NCBI GenBank assembly: GCA_964422065.1
Contig: CAYQZW010000004.1
Location: 1 to 49,600, forward strand
Direction of reading: 5' to 3'
Origin: S141-55 sp964422065
Lineage (GTDB): Bacteria > Hydrothermota > Hydrothermia > WGAB01
Length of the DNA stretch: 49,600 bases
Part shown: positions 7,765 through 15,681 of the stretch, piece by piece
How positions within the stretch are numbered: position 1 is the stretch's first letter
How the letters are laid out: every line of letters starts with the position of its first letter
Notes under the pieces: generated by a model
The model's database searches: none
The model's input: the letters and a program-made list of their open reading frames with translations, nothing else
What the model was told of the DNA's origin: nothing
Made by a program: the position numbers and the translations under genes

Positions 7765-8381
7765 GCGACCCCCTGTCGTTCTGCGAGGTCCAGGACCTCC
7801 AATGCACTCTTTTCCATGTAGAACACGACTTCCTGGACCTTGCCGACGAGGTAGTTATAGAAGAAGTAGGCGGGGATTCCCACGGTCAGTCCTGCGGCGG
7901 TGGTCACCAGGGCCTCCCAGATCCCTCCAGCGAGGACGGACGCGTCCACGTTCCCCCCCAGGGCCTGGACCGCCATAAACGCCCGGATCATGCCCGTGAC
8001 CGTGCCCAGAAACCCCAAGAGGGGCGAGATGGCCGCAACGGTCGCCAGGAGGTTCAGGTTCTTCTCCAGTCGGTAGATCTCGAGCCGGGCCTGTTCCTCT
8101 ACATACGTCTTGATCTCCTCCCGGCTTTTGCCGAGGTGCTCCAGGCCGGCTTTGACGATCGTCGCGATCGGCCCCTCGGTCATGGTCGCCAGGGCGAGCG
8201 CCTCTTTCGCGTTCCCCTGGTCCACCAGGGTCCGCACCTTGGCCATGAACGTCTCGACGTCCTGTTTTGCGCGTCGGAGCACGAGATACCGTTCGATGAC
8301 GACCGCAAGGCCGATCACGGAAAAGAGCCCGATGATCCAAACAATCACGCCTCCTTTGGCTAAGATTTGTAAAAGGTTCAT
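7761..8381 (-). CDS. exbB: ExbB/TolQ/MotA-family proton channel protein
   Basis: 206 residues with three membrane helices: GGVIVWIIGLFSVIGLAVVIERYL, NLLATVAAISPLLGFLGTVTGMIRAF and VTTAAGLTVGIPAYFFYNYLVG. The second and third carry the conserved LLGLxGTVxGM and TTAxGLxVxIPA motifs of the family. It is the pentameric stator that works with ExbD and TonB. An AGGAGGT ribosome site lies inside the end of the barrel gene, and the start overlaps that gene's stop by ATGA. Confidence 0.95.
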   Translation of the reverse strand: MNLLQILAKGGVIVWIIGLFSVIGLAVVIERYLVLRRAKQDVETFMAKVRTLVDQGNAKEALALATMTEGPIATIVKAGLEHLGKSREEIKTYVEEQARLEIYRLEKNLNLLATVAAISPLLGFLGTVTGMIRAFMAVQALGGNVDASVLAGGIWEALVTTAAGLTVGIPAYFFYNYLVGKVQEVVFYMEKSALEVLDLAERQGVA

Positions 8382-9946
8382 GGAACGACCTCCTTTTGCC
8401 AGGTCAGCATGAAATAAACTTCCCGCCGCCCCCCGGTCTGTCTTCCGAAGATCCCGTCCGGTTGATCAAAGAGGTTGCGCACCCCACCGCGGAGGGCCCA
8501 GAGGGTCCGGATCGGGACCTGGACCCCAAGGTCCGTGTAAAGATAGCGGTCTTCACCATGGACCTGGAGGGTGGTCGTGGCGCGACGAAACGGGGTCTGC
8601 CATCTCAGGCCCAGGGTCCATTCCGCCCGCGGCTCGTAGGGCAACGAGTCGCTGGGGAACCGGAACAGGAGCCGGCCCCGAAGTTGTAAGGCGGGGGACA
8701 AGCGGTAGGACCCTGTGGCTTGCCACTGGAGTTCCCGAAACGAGCCGGTGGTGGTCATGAAGAACCGGACCGGATTCTCCACTGCGAACGGCCGACGGAC
8801 CACGTATTCCGCCTCTCCACGATGCATATAGGCCAACCGGCTCTGGACCTTAAGGGTGGGGGAAGTGTACGCAGCCAGGACGGCGAGACCGGACTGACGC
8901 TCAAAAGCGGCAGACAGCGGGAGGATGTAGAGCCATCGGAGGTGCTGGGGCTCTGCGCGTCGCAAGGAAAACGCCTCAAGACCCAGATTCAGGGTTGGGG
9001 CCAGCCGGTTCACCATGCGGAACCGGAGGAGGGGCCAGTTGGGGAAATCGGACTGGCCCACATGACTGAGGCCAACTTCCGCATGGAAGGTCCAGCGGCG
9101 CCAGAAGGTCCGAATTCCGATCGCCAGATGGGATTCCGTTTGCCTCCCCTGGGTCGGAAAGGAGGGTTCGGGCAAGGGGGACGTAAGGAATTCGCGGGAT
9201 TGGATGCCCAACCGCCAGGTCAGGACCGTCCAGGGAGGACGGTCTACGTTGCCTGAGAGTTCAACACGGCGGATCTGATGGGTCACCTGGGGGATCAGGG
9301 AGCCCAGGCTCTGCTGGTGGCGCTGGAATTCCATATGGCCCCGGATCTGAGCCCGATCCCATTGGAGGGGGTACGCGTCCAGGGTGAAATCCAGCAGACG
9401 CCGGGAACCTTGCAGGGTGGTGTCCAGCATGTAATAGCCAAAACGGGCATAGCCCGTGTTCAACGACGCCTGGATCGGAACAGACAGGGTGGGGAGATCG
9501 GCATTGAGTTGCCCTTGCCAGATAGAGCGCTGGGCGTTCGGAACATGCCCCCGACTCCAGTCATAGGAAAACAGCCCCGAAAACGATGGACCCGACTCAG
9601 ATGGGGATTGCCAGTTCAGGGTGACCGATGTGGACGGATAGGATCCGATGCTCATCTGTGCCTCCCATCGGGGATATGAAGGGAGTTTGCGAGGGGTAAG
9701 GGTGGCCACAGGGAGGGGCCGGACCGTGAGGAAGGGATGGGTAGGGAACGCAGGCCACGGCGGCTCGGGAAATGCCAGCCGGGTGGGCCAGAGCGCGACC
9801 GGGGCACGCCGGAGATGGAGGGTGTCGATGCCGTAAATGACGTATTCCCCGAGTTGGAGGGTCGGCAGATTGACCTGAGTGGTCTCCGGGGCTACACGGG
9901 CCGAAACCAGCAGAGCAACGATCAGGGGGAAGCCCTGAAGGGTCAT
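8378..9946 (-). CDS. outer-membrane beta-barrel protein (TonB-receptor-like C-terminus)
   Basis: 522 residues. The ATG at 9946 overlaps the TPR gene stop (ATGA), has a GGGAGGTGG site and begins a signal peptide (MTLQGFPLIVALLVSARV). The body is a run of alternating-hydrophobicity amphipathic strands rich in Trp, Tyr and Arg (for example TVLTWRLGIQSREFL, WTFHAEVGLSHVG, LSPALQLRGRLLFRF). The end GVRNLFDQPDGIFGR followed by REVYFMLTWQ resembles the C-terminal strands of TonB-dependent receptors. No plug domain is visible. It is probably a barrel or porin energised by, or assembled with, the ExbB-ExbD-TonB system encoded directly after it. The substrate is unknown. Confidence 0.7.
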   Translation of the reverse strand: MTLQGFPLIVALLVSARVAPETTQVNLPTLQLGEYVIYGIDTLHLRRAPVALWPTRLAFPEPPWPAFPTHPFLTVRPLPVATLTPRKLPSYPRWEAQMSIGSYPSTSVTLNWQSPSESGPSFSGLFSYDWSRGHVPNAQRSIWQGQLNADLPTLSVPIQASLNTGYARFGYYMLDTTLQGSRRLLDFTLDAYPLQWDRAQIRGHMEFQRHQQSLGSLIPQVTHQIRRVELSGNVDRPPWTVLTWRLGIQSREFLTSPLPEPSFPTQGRQTESHLAIGIRTFWRRWTFHAEVGLSHVGQSDFPNWPLLRFRMVNRLAPTLNLGLEAFSLRRAEPQHLRWLYILPLSAAFERQSGLAVLAAYTSPTLKVQSRLAYMHRGEAEYVVRRPFAVENPVRFFMTTTGSFRELQWQATGSYRLSPALQLRGRLLFRFPSDSLPYEPRAEWTLGLRWQTPFRRATTTLQVHGEDRYLYTDLGVQVPIRTLWALRGGVRNLFDQPDGIFGRQTGGRREVYFMLTWQKEVVP

Positions 9947-12699
9947 GGGCCACCTCCCGTGGTTCGTATCAGTTGCTCCTCCAGTTTTTTGGCGCGCTGG
10001 AGGGCCTTCTTCGCCTCCGGGGCGTCCGGATAGCGTTTGGCGATCCGTTTGTAAACCACGATGGCCTCTTTTAGACGGTTCATCTGGGTATAGCATTCGC
10101 CGGCTTGCCACAGGGCGTCTATGGCGAGGTCCGGCAGGTTCTCATAGACGTTGCTCACCTCCAGGAAGGCGAGCACGGCCTTTTCCCATTGCTGGGCCTC
10201 CTGGTACAATCGGCCGAGGGTCAACAGGGCCTGGGCGCCGACCTCATCGGTGCGACGTTGCGCGACGTCGTGGAGGAAGGCCTCCGCAGAATCCTGGAGG
10301 CCCTGATGCCAGAGGATCTCTGCGTACGCGATGCGTGCCAGGTCGGCCCAGCGGCTTTCCGGGGCCGCCTGGATGACCGCGTCGAAATGCTGAGCGGCTG
10401 CGGTCTCGTTCTTCAACCGTTTCTCGCACAATCCCAGCAGATAGCGGACCTCCGGGGCATAAGGCGAGTTGGGGAAGGCCATCAGGAACGCCTCCAGGGC
10501 GTTCCGTGCCTCTAAGTACCGGCCGAGTTGAAACAGGATGGCTCCGTAGCGATACCGGGCCATCTCCAGGTTGCCGGCCAGCCGGTAATGGGTGGCGGCG
10601 GTGACGAGGTCGCCGAGTTTCTCCGCGGCCTGGCCGGCGAGCAGATGGGCCTGGAAACGCTCTGGCCGGTCGGGATATCGGTCCAGCCAGGCCTGGAGTT
10701 TTTCGTATGCCAGAGTATCCCGGCCAATGTTGAGCCAGAACTCCCCCTCTTTGAGGAGCAGCAGGGGCTCCAGGGTGGGGAATCGCCGGCGGAGATCGGC
10801 CAGGATCCGATCCAATCGGTCGGATTGGCCGAGTTGTTTTGCAGACCAGAAGATGCCTTCCAGGGCTTCGTCCACAAGCGGGCTTTCCGGGAACTCCTCA
10901 ATCAGGGTCTGGTACAGGATCGTGGCACGTTCGTAATCGCCATGGTTGTAGAGGAGGTTGGCCAGGTCCAGGGTTGCACGGTCCCGCAAGGTCATGGGGC
11001 CCTGCTGGCGGATCTGGTCCAGGATCTCCATGGCCCGTTGCCATTCGCCGGCCTGGTCATAGGAGGTGGCCAGGAGGTACATGGCGGTAGGGGCGAGGGG
11101 ATGGTTGGGGAACTTCTGGACAAAGGTCTTGAAGTTCTGCGCAGCCATACTGAAATGGCGGAGTCGGAAATCGGTGAGGGCCAGGCCCCATAGGGCCTCA
11201 GGGATCAAGGTGGGGTCGGGCATCTGACGGAGGATCTGGGAATAAAGGGTGTTGGCCTTGCCATAGTTCTTCAGGTTTAACTCGGTGTCTGCCCAATAGA
11301 GCCGTGCGTAGGGACCAATCTCCGGATGCTGGACGAGCGTCTGGAAGATCGTTGCTGCATCGGCGTCCCGACCCTGGAGGTAGGCCCAGAGGCCCTGGGT
11401 AAAGGTCCAGTAAGAGGCCCAGGGTTCGGGCAAGTCGGGATAGGCATCAAAGAGTTTTCGGGCATCCTCCCAGTCCCGAAGGGTGAGGTCGGCCTGTGCA
11501 TGAAGCAGGAGGGCCTGCGCACGTAGGGATTCAGGGAGGTCAGGTTGGGCCTCCAGGTCCTGGAGCAGGTGACGTGCGGACTCGGGGGCACCCTTGCGGA
11601 TCAGGGCCTCAGCATGCCGGATCTGGAGCAAAGGGCGGAGCGGGGAGGGGGCCTGAAGTTCACCGGCCTGGAGGGCTTCCACCGCTTTTTGCCAGTTCTG
11701 GGAGGCCAGCCATGCCTGGCCGAGAAGGAGGGCAACATAAGGGGCGAGGGTCTCATCATGGACCAGGGGCTGGAGGCGGGTGCGGGCGGAGTCCAGGTCG
11801 CCCCACCGTAAGTCCAGGGTGGCGAGTGCATACTGTGCAAAGGCGACATACGGGGTATCGCGGACGGCTGCAAGTTCCGCCTGAGCCTCCTGCCATTGGC
11901 CCAGCCGGAGGGCCATCAGCCCGCGATACAGCCGGAAGGCGTCGGCCAGCGGCCCCTTGAGCCGGAGCCCTTGCCAGGCCTTCCAGGCCTCTTCTGCACG
12001 GCCCAGTCGGAACAGAGCCAGGCCCCGGAAAAGCCGGGCCGTATCGTCTTCAAAGGCGTCCAGGATCTGGACTGCCTGGTCGTCGTTGCCCTGCAGGTAG
12101 AAGAGAATGCCGCCGGTACGGGTCCGCTCCAGAGCCGGGGGGAGGACCTGGAGGGCACGGTCCACCTGCCCGGTCTTCGCCAAAAGCCGCGCCAACAGGA
12201 GTTGGGCACGTTGACGGGGGTCTGACCGTTGTTCTTTCTCAACGTACTCTTGTAAGAGGCGGATCGACTTCTCCCAATCCTGCTGGTTCAGGGCGAGATT
12301 GATCCGACGGATCAGAAGGCGGGTGGCCTGTTGTTCTGGCGATCGGTACGCTGCGACGGCCCACAGGGAGTCCGCCCGGGCATAGTCTCCCTGTTCTTCC
12401 GCGATCTCCGCGAGCAGTTCTGTGGCTCGGAGGGCCCAGCGGGACCGGGGGTCGAGTTGGATCAACGCCTCAAGCCGGGCCTGGGCGGTCGCCAGATCCC
12501 CCTCCCGGTACGCTTGCTCGCCCGCCTGCCAGAGCGCAAAGGTTTGGGCTTCCGGATCCAGGGCCTCCAGGAACCGCTGAACCGGCGGGGCCTGGGATGC
12601 GGCCTGGGCTGAGAGGGGGCCGGCAAGGGCGAGGATGCCGACACAGGCAAGGAGCCAGATCCTGAGTCGGCGGGTCAGATCACGGGATGCCATGGTCAT
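9943..12699 (-). CDS. large periplasmic tetratricopeptide-repeat protein
   Basis: 918 residues with a signal peptide (TRRLRIWLLACVGILALAGPLSAQA). From about 45 to the end it is almost entirely TPR helices of the A-x-A-L-x-x-x-P pattern (for example DPRSRWALRATELLAEIAEE, EFPESPLVDEALEGIFWSA, RYPDAPEAKKALQRAKKLEE). It resembles the scaffold or CpoB/YbgF-like proteins found beside Tol/TonB motors. The start at 12699 overlaps the prfB stop (ATGA); a second ATG two codons in is possible. It sits between prfB and the barrel-ExbB-ExbD-TonB genes, so it most likely assists the outer-membrane function of that operon. The ATP-free TPR scaffold gives no enzymatic clue. Confidence 0.85.
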   Translation of the reverse strand: MTMASRDLTRRLRIWLLACVGILALAGPLSAQAASQAPPVQRFLEALDPEAQTFALWQAGEQAYREGDLATAQARLEALIQLDPRSRWALRATELLAEIAEEQGDYARADSLWAVAAYRSPEQQATRLLIRRINLALNQQDWEKSIRLLQEYVEKEQRSDPRQRAQLLLARLLAKTGQVDRALQVLPPALERTRTGGILFYLQGNDDQAVQILDAFEDDTARLFRGLALFRLGRAEEAWKAWQGLRLKGPLADAFRLYRGLMALRLGQWQEAQAELAAVRDTPYVAFAQYALATLDLRWGDLDSARTRLQPLVHDETLAPYVALLLGQAWLASQNWQKAVEALQAGELQAPSPLRPLLQIRHAEALIRKGAPESARHLLQDLEAQPDLPESLRAQALLLHAQADLTLRDWEDARKLFDAYPDLPEPWASYWTFTQGLWAYLQGRDADAATIFQTLVQHPEIGPYARLYWADTELNLKNYGKANTLYSQILRQMPDPTLIPEALWGLALTDFRLRHFSMAAQNFKTFVQKFPNHPLAPTAMYLLATSYDQAGEWQRAMEILDQIRQQGPMTLRDRATLDLANLLYNHGDYERATILYQTLIEEFPESPLVDEALEGIFWSAKQLGQSDRLDRILADLRRRFPTLEPLLLLKEGEFWLNIGRDTLAYEKLQAWLDRYPDRPERFQAHLLAGQAAEKLGDLVTAATHYRLAGNLEMARYRYGAILFQLGRYLEARNALEAFLMAFPNSPYAPEVRYLLGLCEKRLKNETAAAQHFDAVIQAAPESRWADLARIAYAEILWHQGLQDSAEAFLHDVAQRRTDEVGAQALLTLGRLYQEAQQWEKAVLAFLEVSNVYENLPDLAIDALWQAGECYTQMNRLKEAIVVYKRIAKRYPDAPEAKKALQRAKKLEEQLIRTTGGGP

Positions 12700-13803
12700 C
12701 CCCCTCCGGCCTTTTGGGTGGATTGGAGTTTCTCTTTCAGTTGGAGGCGGAGGTAGGCACGGATGAAGCCGTCCAGGTCGCCGTCTAAGACCGCATCGGC
12801 GTTCCCCACTTCGTAACCAGTTCGGTGGTCTTTGACCATCTTATAGGGGTGCAACACATAGGACCGGATCTGGCGGCCCCAGGCGATCTCCCCCTTCTCC
12901 TTCTCAATCTCTTTGAGTTTCTCGCGTTCCTTTTCCTGGTAGTACGCATAAAGCCGGGCACGCAGGATCTTCAACGCGGTCTCCTTGTTTTGGTGCTGGG
13001 ACCGCTCGGATTGGCATGTGACCACAATGCCCGTCGGGATGTGGGTGATCCGGACGGCCGTCTCGTTCTTCTGCATGTGTTGCCCGCCTGGCCCCGACGC
13101 CCGAAAGGTGTCAATCTTCAGGTCGTTTTCGTTGATCTCCACCTCAATCTCTTCGGTCTCCGGGTAAACAAAGACCGAAGCAAAGGAGGTATGGCGGCGG
13201 CGTGAAGCGTCAAAGGGAGAGATCCGGACCAGGCGGTGGACCCCGCGTTCCCCCTTGAGGTAGCCGTAGGCGTACGGGCCTTCTACGAGGACCGTGGCGT
13301 CTTTAATGCCCGCCTCTTCCCCGGGCTGGAGGTAGATGACTTTGTACTTAAAGCCGGCCTTTTCCAGCCATTTGAGATACATGCGAAGGAGCATTTCCGC
13401 CCAGTCCATGGACTCGGTGCCGCCGGCCCCGGGGTGGATCGTGAGAATGGCGTTTCGGGCATCCTCTTCCGAGAAGATCAGACGAAACTCCAGATCTTCC
13501 AGTTCTCTTGCGAGGCGCTGAAATTCGCGCTGGTATTCTTCCCCGAGGGAGGGGTCTTCTTCGGCGAGTTCTTCCAGTTCTGTGAGGTCCCGGAGGTCTT
13601 TTTCAAGACGTTGGAGGAACTCCAGTTCTTTACGGAGACGAGCCATTTTGGCCATCACCTGCCGGGCGCGGTGATGGTCGTTCCAGAAGTCCGGTGCATT
13701 GGCCTGCTGTTCTAAGGTCTGGAGTTCCCGCTCCATGCGAGCGGGGTCAAAGATACCCCCTAAGTTCAAGGAATCGGGCCAGGAGATCTCGGGCTGTTGC
13801 CAT
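12696..13803 (-). CDS. prfB: peptide chain release factor 2, with programmed +1 frameshift
   Basis: RF2 recognises UGA and UAA and releases the finished protein from the ribosome. The main reading frame contains the RF2 tripeptide SPF (about 195-197 of the full product), the catalytic GGQ (239-241) and the usual PCRF domain. That frame has only a TTG as an early start and lacks the N-terminal helix. An ATG at 13803 opens another frame reading MATARDLLARFLELRGYL and then UGA at 13749-13747. The site AGGGGG-TAT-CTT-TGA-C is the classical prfB frameshift signal (internal Shine-Dalgarno plus CUU UGA C). Shifting +1 there gives ...RGYL-DPARMERE and a 368-residue RF2 of normal length. RF2 therefore regulates its own synthesis. 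It is the first gene of the operon, with a -10 box 6 nt before the ATG. Confidence 0.93.
13746..13761 (-). promoter_or_regulatory. prfB programmed frameshift site
   Basis: On the minus strand AGGGGG (13761-13756), TAT, the slippery CTT (13752-13750), the in-frame stop TGA (13749-13747) and C. The spacing of the G-rich internal ribosome site to the CTT is the 3 nt known for bacterial prfB. The +1 shift reads GAC in place of TGA. Confidence 0.92.
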
Positions 13804-13809
13804 GTCTCA

Positions 13810-13815
13810 ATTATA
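13810..13815 (-). promoter_or_regulatory. -10 box (TATAAT) of the prfB operon
   Basis: A perfect TATAAT on the minus strand, exactly 6 nt (TGAGAC) before the prfB ATG at 13803. Transcription would start at the ATG itself, which makes a leaderless mRNA. No good -35 is seen, because the upstream region is a G-run. Confidence 0.6.
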
Positions 13816-13826
13816 ACCGAAAATTC

Positions 13827-13871
13827 CCCCCCACCACCCCCTCCTTTAAGGCTTCGGGGTATTGTGGGGGG
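13827..13871 (-). terminator. possible terminator hairpin after the nos operon
   Basis: CCCCCCAC (13827-13834) can pair with GTGGGGGG (13864-13871), with further CCCC/GGGG pairing inside. On the minus strand the stem is followed by GAATTTTC, a short T-stretch. It starts 4 nt after the cytochrome c stop and would separate the nos operon from prfB. The stem is interrupted, so confidence is moderate. Confidence 0.45.
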
Positions 13872-13874
13872 ACG

Positions 13875-14351
13875 TTAGGGGACAGGTTTAACCTGAAGGG
13901 TGCGAATGTACGAAATGATGTCCAGAATGTCTTGGTCGGTTAAAGCGGGGTTGCCCCCTTTGGGGGGCATGGCGATCCCCGTGGTGTTCAATGGATCCGT
14001 GGGGGAGCGGCCCTGTTTGACAAACGCCAGAAGTTCCTGGTCGGTCTTCTCCTGAATGAACTTGCTCGTGGTCAGGTCTTTTCCGAGGTTCGGCAGGCCC
14101 TTGGCGTCCGGACCGTGACAGGCGGAACAGACCTGGAGGAAGAGTTGTTTGCCGTGTTCGGGGTTCGGGGTATACGCGGTTGCGCTGGCGGCCGCCGACG
14201 GGCTGGTGCCTTCGGTCTGCGCGCTTTCCGCCTTTTTCTCCGGCTTGGCCTTCTGGGCTTCCTGGTCTCCGCCCCCACCTCCACACGCCACGGGGAGCAC
14301 GAGTGCGGCACCCAGGATTAGAAGTGCGGCCAAGGATCGAACGGTTTTCAT
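13875..14351 (-). CDS. lipoprotein c-type cytochrome of the nos operon
   Basis: 158 residues. A lipoprotein signal ends in LPVAC with Cys23, followed by a Gly run and a low-complexity Lys/Glu/Ala/Ser linker (about 24-62). The heme site is CSACH (75-79), and the likely distal Met is Met128 in GIAMPPKGG. The C-terminal helix DQDILDIISYIRTL is typical of cytochrome c class I. It should sit on the outer face of the inner membrane or in the outer membrane and pass electrons to NosZ, as the small cytochromes of other clade II nos clusters are thought to do. The ATG overlaps the nosL stop (ATGA). It is the last gene of the operon. Confidence 0.9.
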   Translation of the reverse strand: MKTVRSLAALLILGAALVLPVACGGGGGDQEAQKAKPEKKAESAQTEGTSPSAAASATAYTPNPEHGKQLFLQVCSACHGPDAKGLPNLGKDLTTSKFIQEKTDQELLAFVKQGRSPTDPLNTTGIAMPPKGGNPALTDQDILDIISYIRTLQVKPVP

Positions 14352-14854
14352 GGTGATGCGCCTCCTTTCATGGGCATTTTCATGGACCCGCCCATGTTCG
14401 GCTGGGGCGGGTTCGCCAAAAGGTCCTGTAAAGATAAAATTTTACCGCCTTTTGCCTGTGCAAGGGACTCGGCCTCTGCACGGCTGGCCAGGGCCACGAC
14501 CCCATAGCCCATCGGGGTCTGGATCTCCGGGCTCTGGACAAAAGTGGCTCGGTCGGCCCGGATCCACATCGCGGTCTTGTAGTCATGGACCCAATACCGG
14601 GCGACCGGTTCGGGATGTTTCTGGCGATAGGCAAACATCCCACCGAGGTCATCGAACCTCCGAATCGCACCGGATTCCGTAACATAAGCAGCCGCAAACC
14701 GTGCTTCACTGATCAGCATCTTACACTCGTCGCACATGTCCTCGCCATATCGGATCTTTGGGGGTTGATCAGGCGAGGGGGTACCACAGGTTACCAGGCC
14801 CAAGGCCGCTGTCCAGAGCCCTGCGAGGCCGAGGATCGTCCACGCCCGCATCAT
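14348..14854 (-). CDS. nosL: NosL copper chaperone lipoprotein
   Basis: 168 residues. Start at the ATG-ATG of 14854, which overlaps the nosY stop (ATGA); the longer frame upstream lies inside nosY. A lipoprotein signal ends near GLVTC (Cys23). The NosL core is YGEDMCDECKMLISEARFAA with the CxxC pair Cys41/Cys44 and Met46. It continues with GAIRRFDDLGGMFAYR, a later YWVHDYKT and the final ETPMGYG-like segment QTPMGYGVVA. NosL delivers Cu(I) for the CuZ site of NosZ through the NosDFY complex. The C-terminal tail is Met- and Gly-rich (MGGSMKMPMKGG), which could bind extra copper. Confidence 0.93.
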   Translation of the reverse strand: MMRAWTILGLAGLWTAALGLVTCGTPSPDQPPKIRYGEDMCDECKMLISEARFAAAYVTESGAIRRFDDLGGMFAYRQKHPEPVARYWVHDYKTAMWIRADRATFVQSPEIQTPMGYGVVALASRAEAESLAQAKGGKILSLQDLLANPPQPNMGGSMKMPMKGGASP

Positions 14855-15681
14855 AGCCCCCCACGTCGTTTCAAAACGAACCCAGCTGCGCCAAGAGGCG
14901 CAACGATCCAGAAGATCAAGATCGCCGCCAGGACCCATGCCAGACCCTGTCCAAAAGTCCGCATGGCCGAGAGCCCTGCAGGCCCCAGGATCTCCAGGCC
15001 ACCCCGGAGCACGTGGATGGACATCATCTTGAAGACCTGAGCCGGATTGACCAGAGCGAGGAGCAGGAGGTCTTGGGCCCGGAGTTTCAGGACTAGAGAA
15101 GCGCCAAGCAGCCCGAGATCGCTGAGAAAGACCCAGGTGAGCCAGAGAAAGATGGCGACGCCCACAGCTGTTGAGCCCTTGGACGACATACTGGAGACCA
15201 GAAAGCCGAGGCTCAGGCTGCCGAGAGCCAAGAGCAGCGCAAACCCGCTTAATGCCAGGTAGCCAGTAATCTGGCTCACGCCACCGCGGATCCCCAGGGA
15301 CAGCCCGGTCAAGCCAAAACCGATCCCGAGCGTCGCAAAAATAGCAAGCCCTAACCCAAGGTATTTGCCGAGCAGGACCTCAAACTCCAGCACCGGATGG
15401 GTGAAGAGGTAGAGCAGGGTGCCTCGTTCGCGTTCTGAGGCCAGGCTTAGGGCCCCTAAAGTCATGCCCATGAGGGGCACAATCAGGACCACGAGGTTGA
15501 CCAGGCTTGCGGCGGTTCGTCCGAAGCCCGCCACCCCATATTCGCCGATCCCGGTGAGTCCGAACTGAGCCAACCCAAAGGATAGGACGATGAAGATCCC
15601 GGTATAGAGCCAGAACCACTTATTGAGAAGGGCGTCGTGCAGTTCTTTGAAGGCTAAGATTGCGAGATTCCGGCGTTCCAT
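14851..15681 (-). CDS. nosY: NosY membrane subunit of the nitrous oxide reductase maturation ABC transporter
   Basis: 276 residues with about six membrane helices. The N-terminus MERRNLAILAFKELHDALLNKWFWLYTG and the motif SLASERERGTLLYLFTHPVLEFEVLLGKYLGL are the ABC-2/NosY pattern. NosY dimers form the membrane part of NosDFY, which handles sulfur or copper for the CuZ centre. The start at 15681 shares one base with the nosDF stop (TAATG). In this operon the partner proteins NosD and NosF are made as one chain, so NosY would have to sit between the two halves of that fusion. Confidence 0.93.
   Translation of the reverse strand: MERRNLAILAFKELHDALLNKWFWLYTGIFIVLSFGLAQFGLTGIGEYGVAGFGRTAASLVNLVVLIVPLMGMTLGALSLASERERGTLLYLFTHPVLEFEVLLGKYLGLGLAIFATLGIGFGLTGLSLGIRGGVSQITGYLALSGFALLLALGSLSLGFLVSSMSSKGSTAVGVAIFLWLTWVFLSDLGLLGASLVLKLRAQDLLLLALVNPAQVFKMMSIHVLRGGLEILGPAGLSAMRTFGQGLAWVLAAILIFWIVAPLGAAGFVLKRRGGL

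Noticed and set aside
13747..13769. prfB as a simple frame starting at a TTG
   Set aside because: The classical frameshift signal and an upstream ATG with a normal RF2 N-terminus explain the missing residues better.
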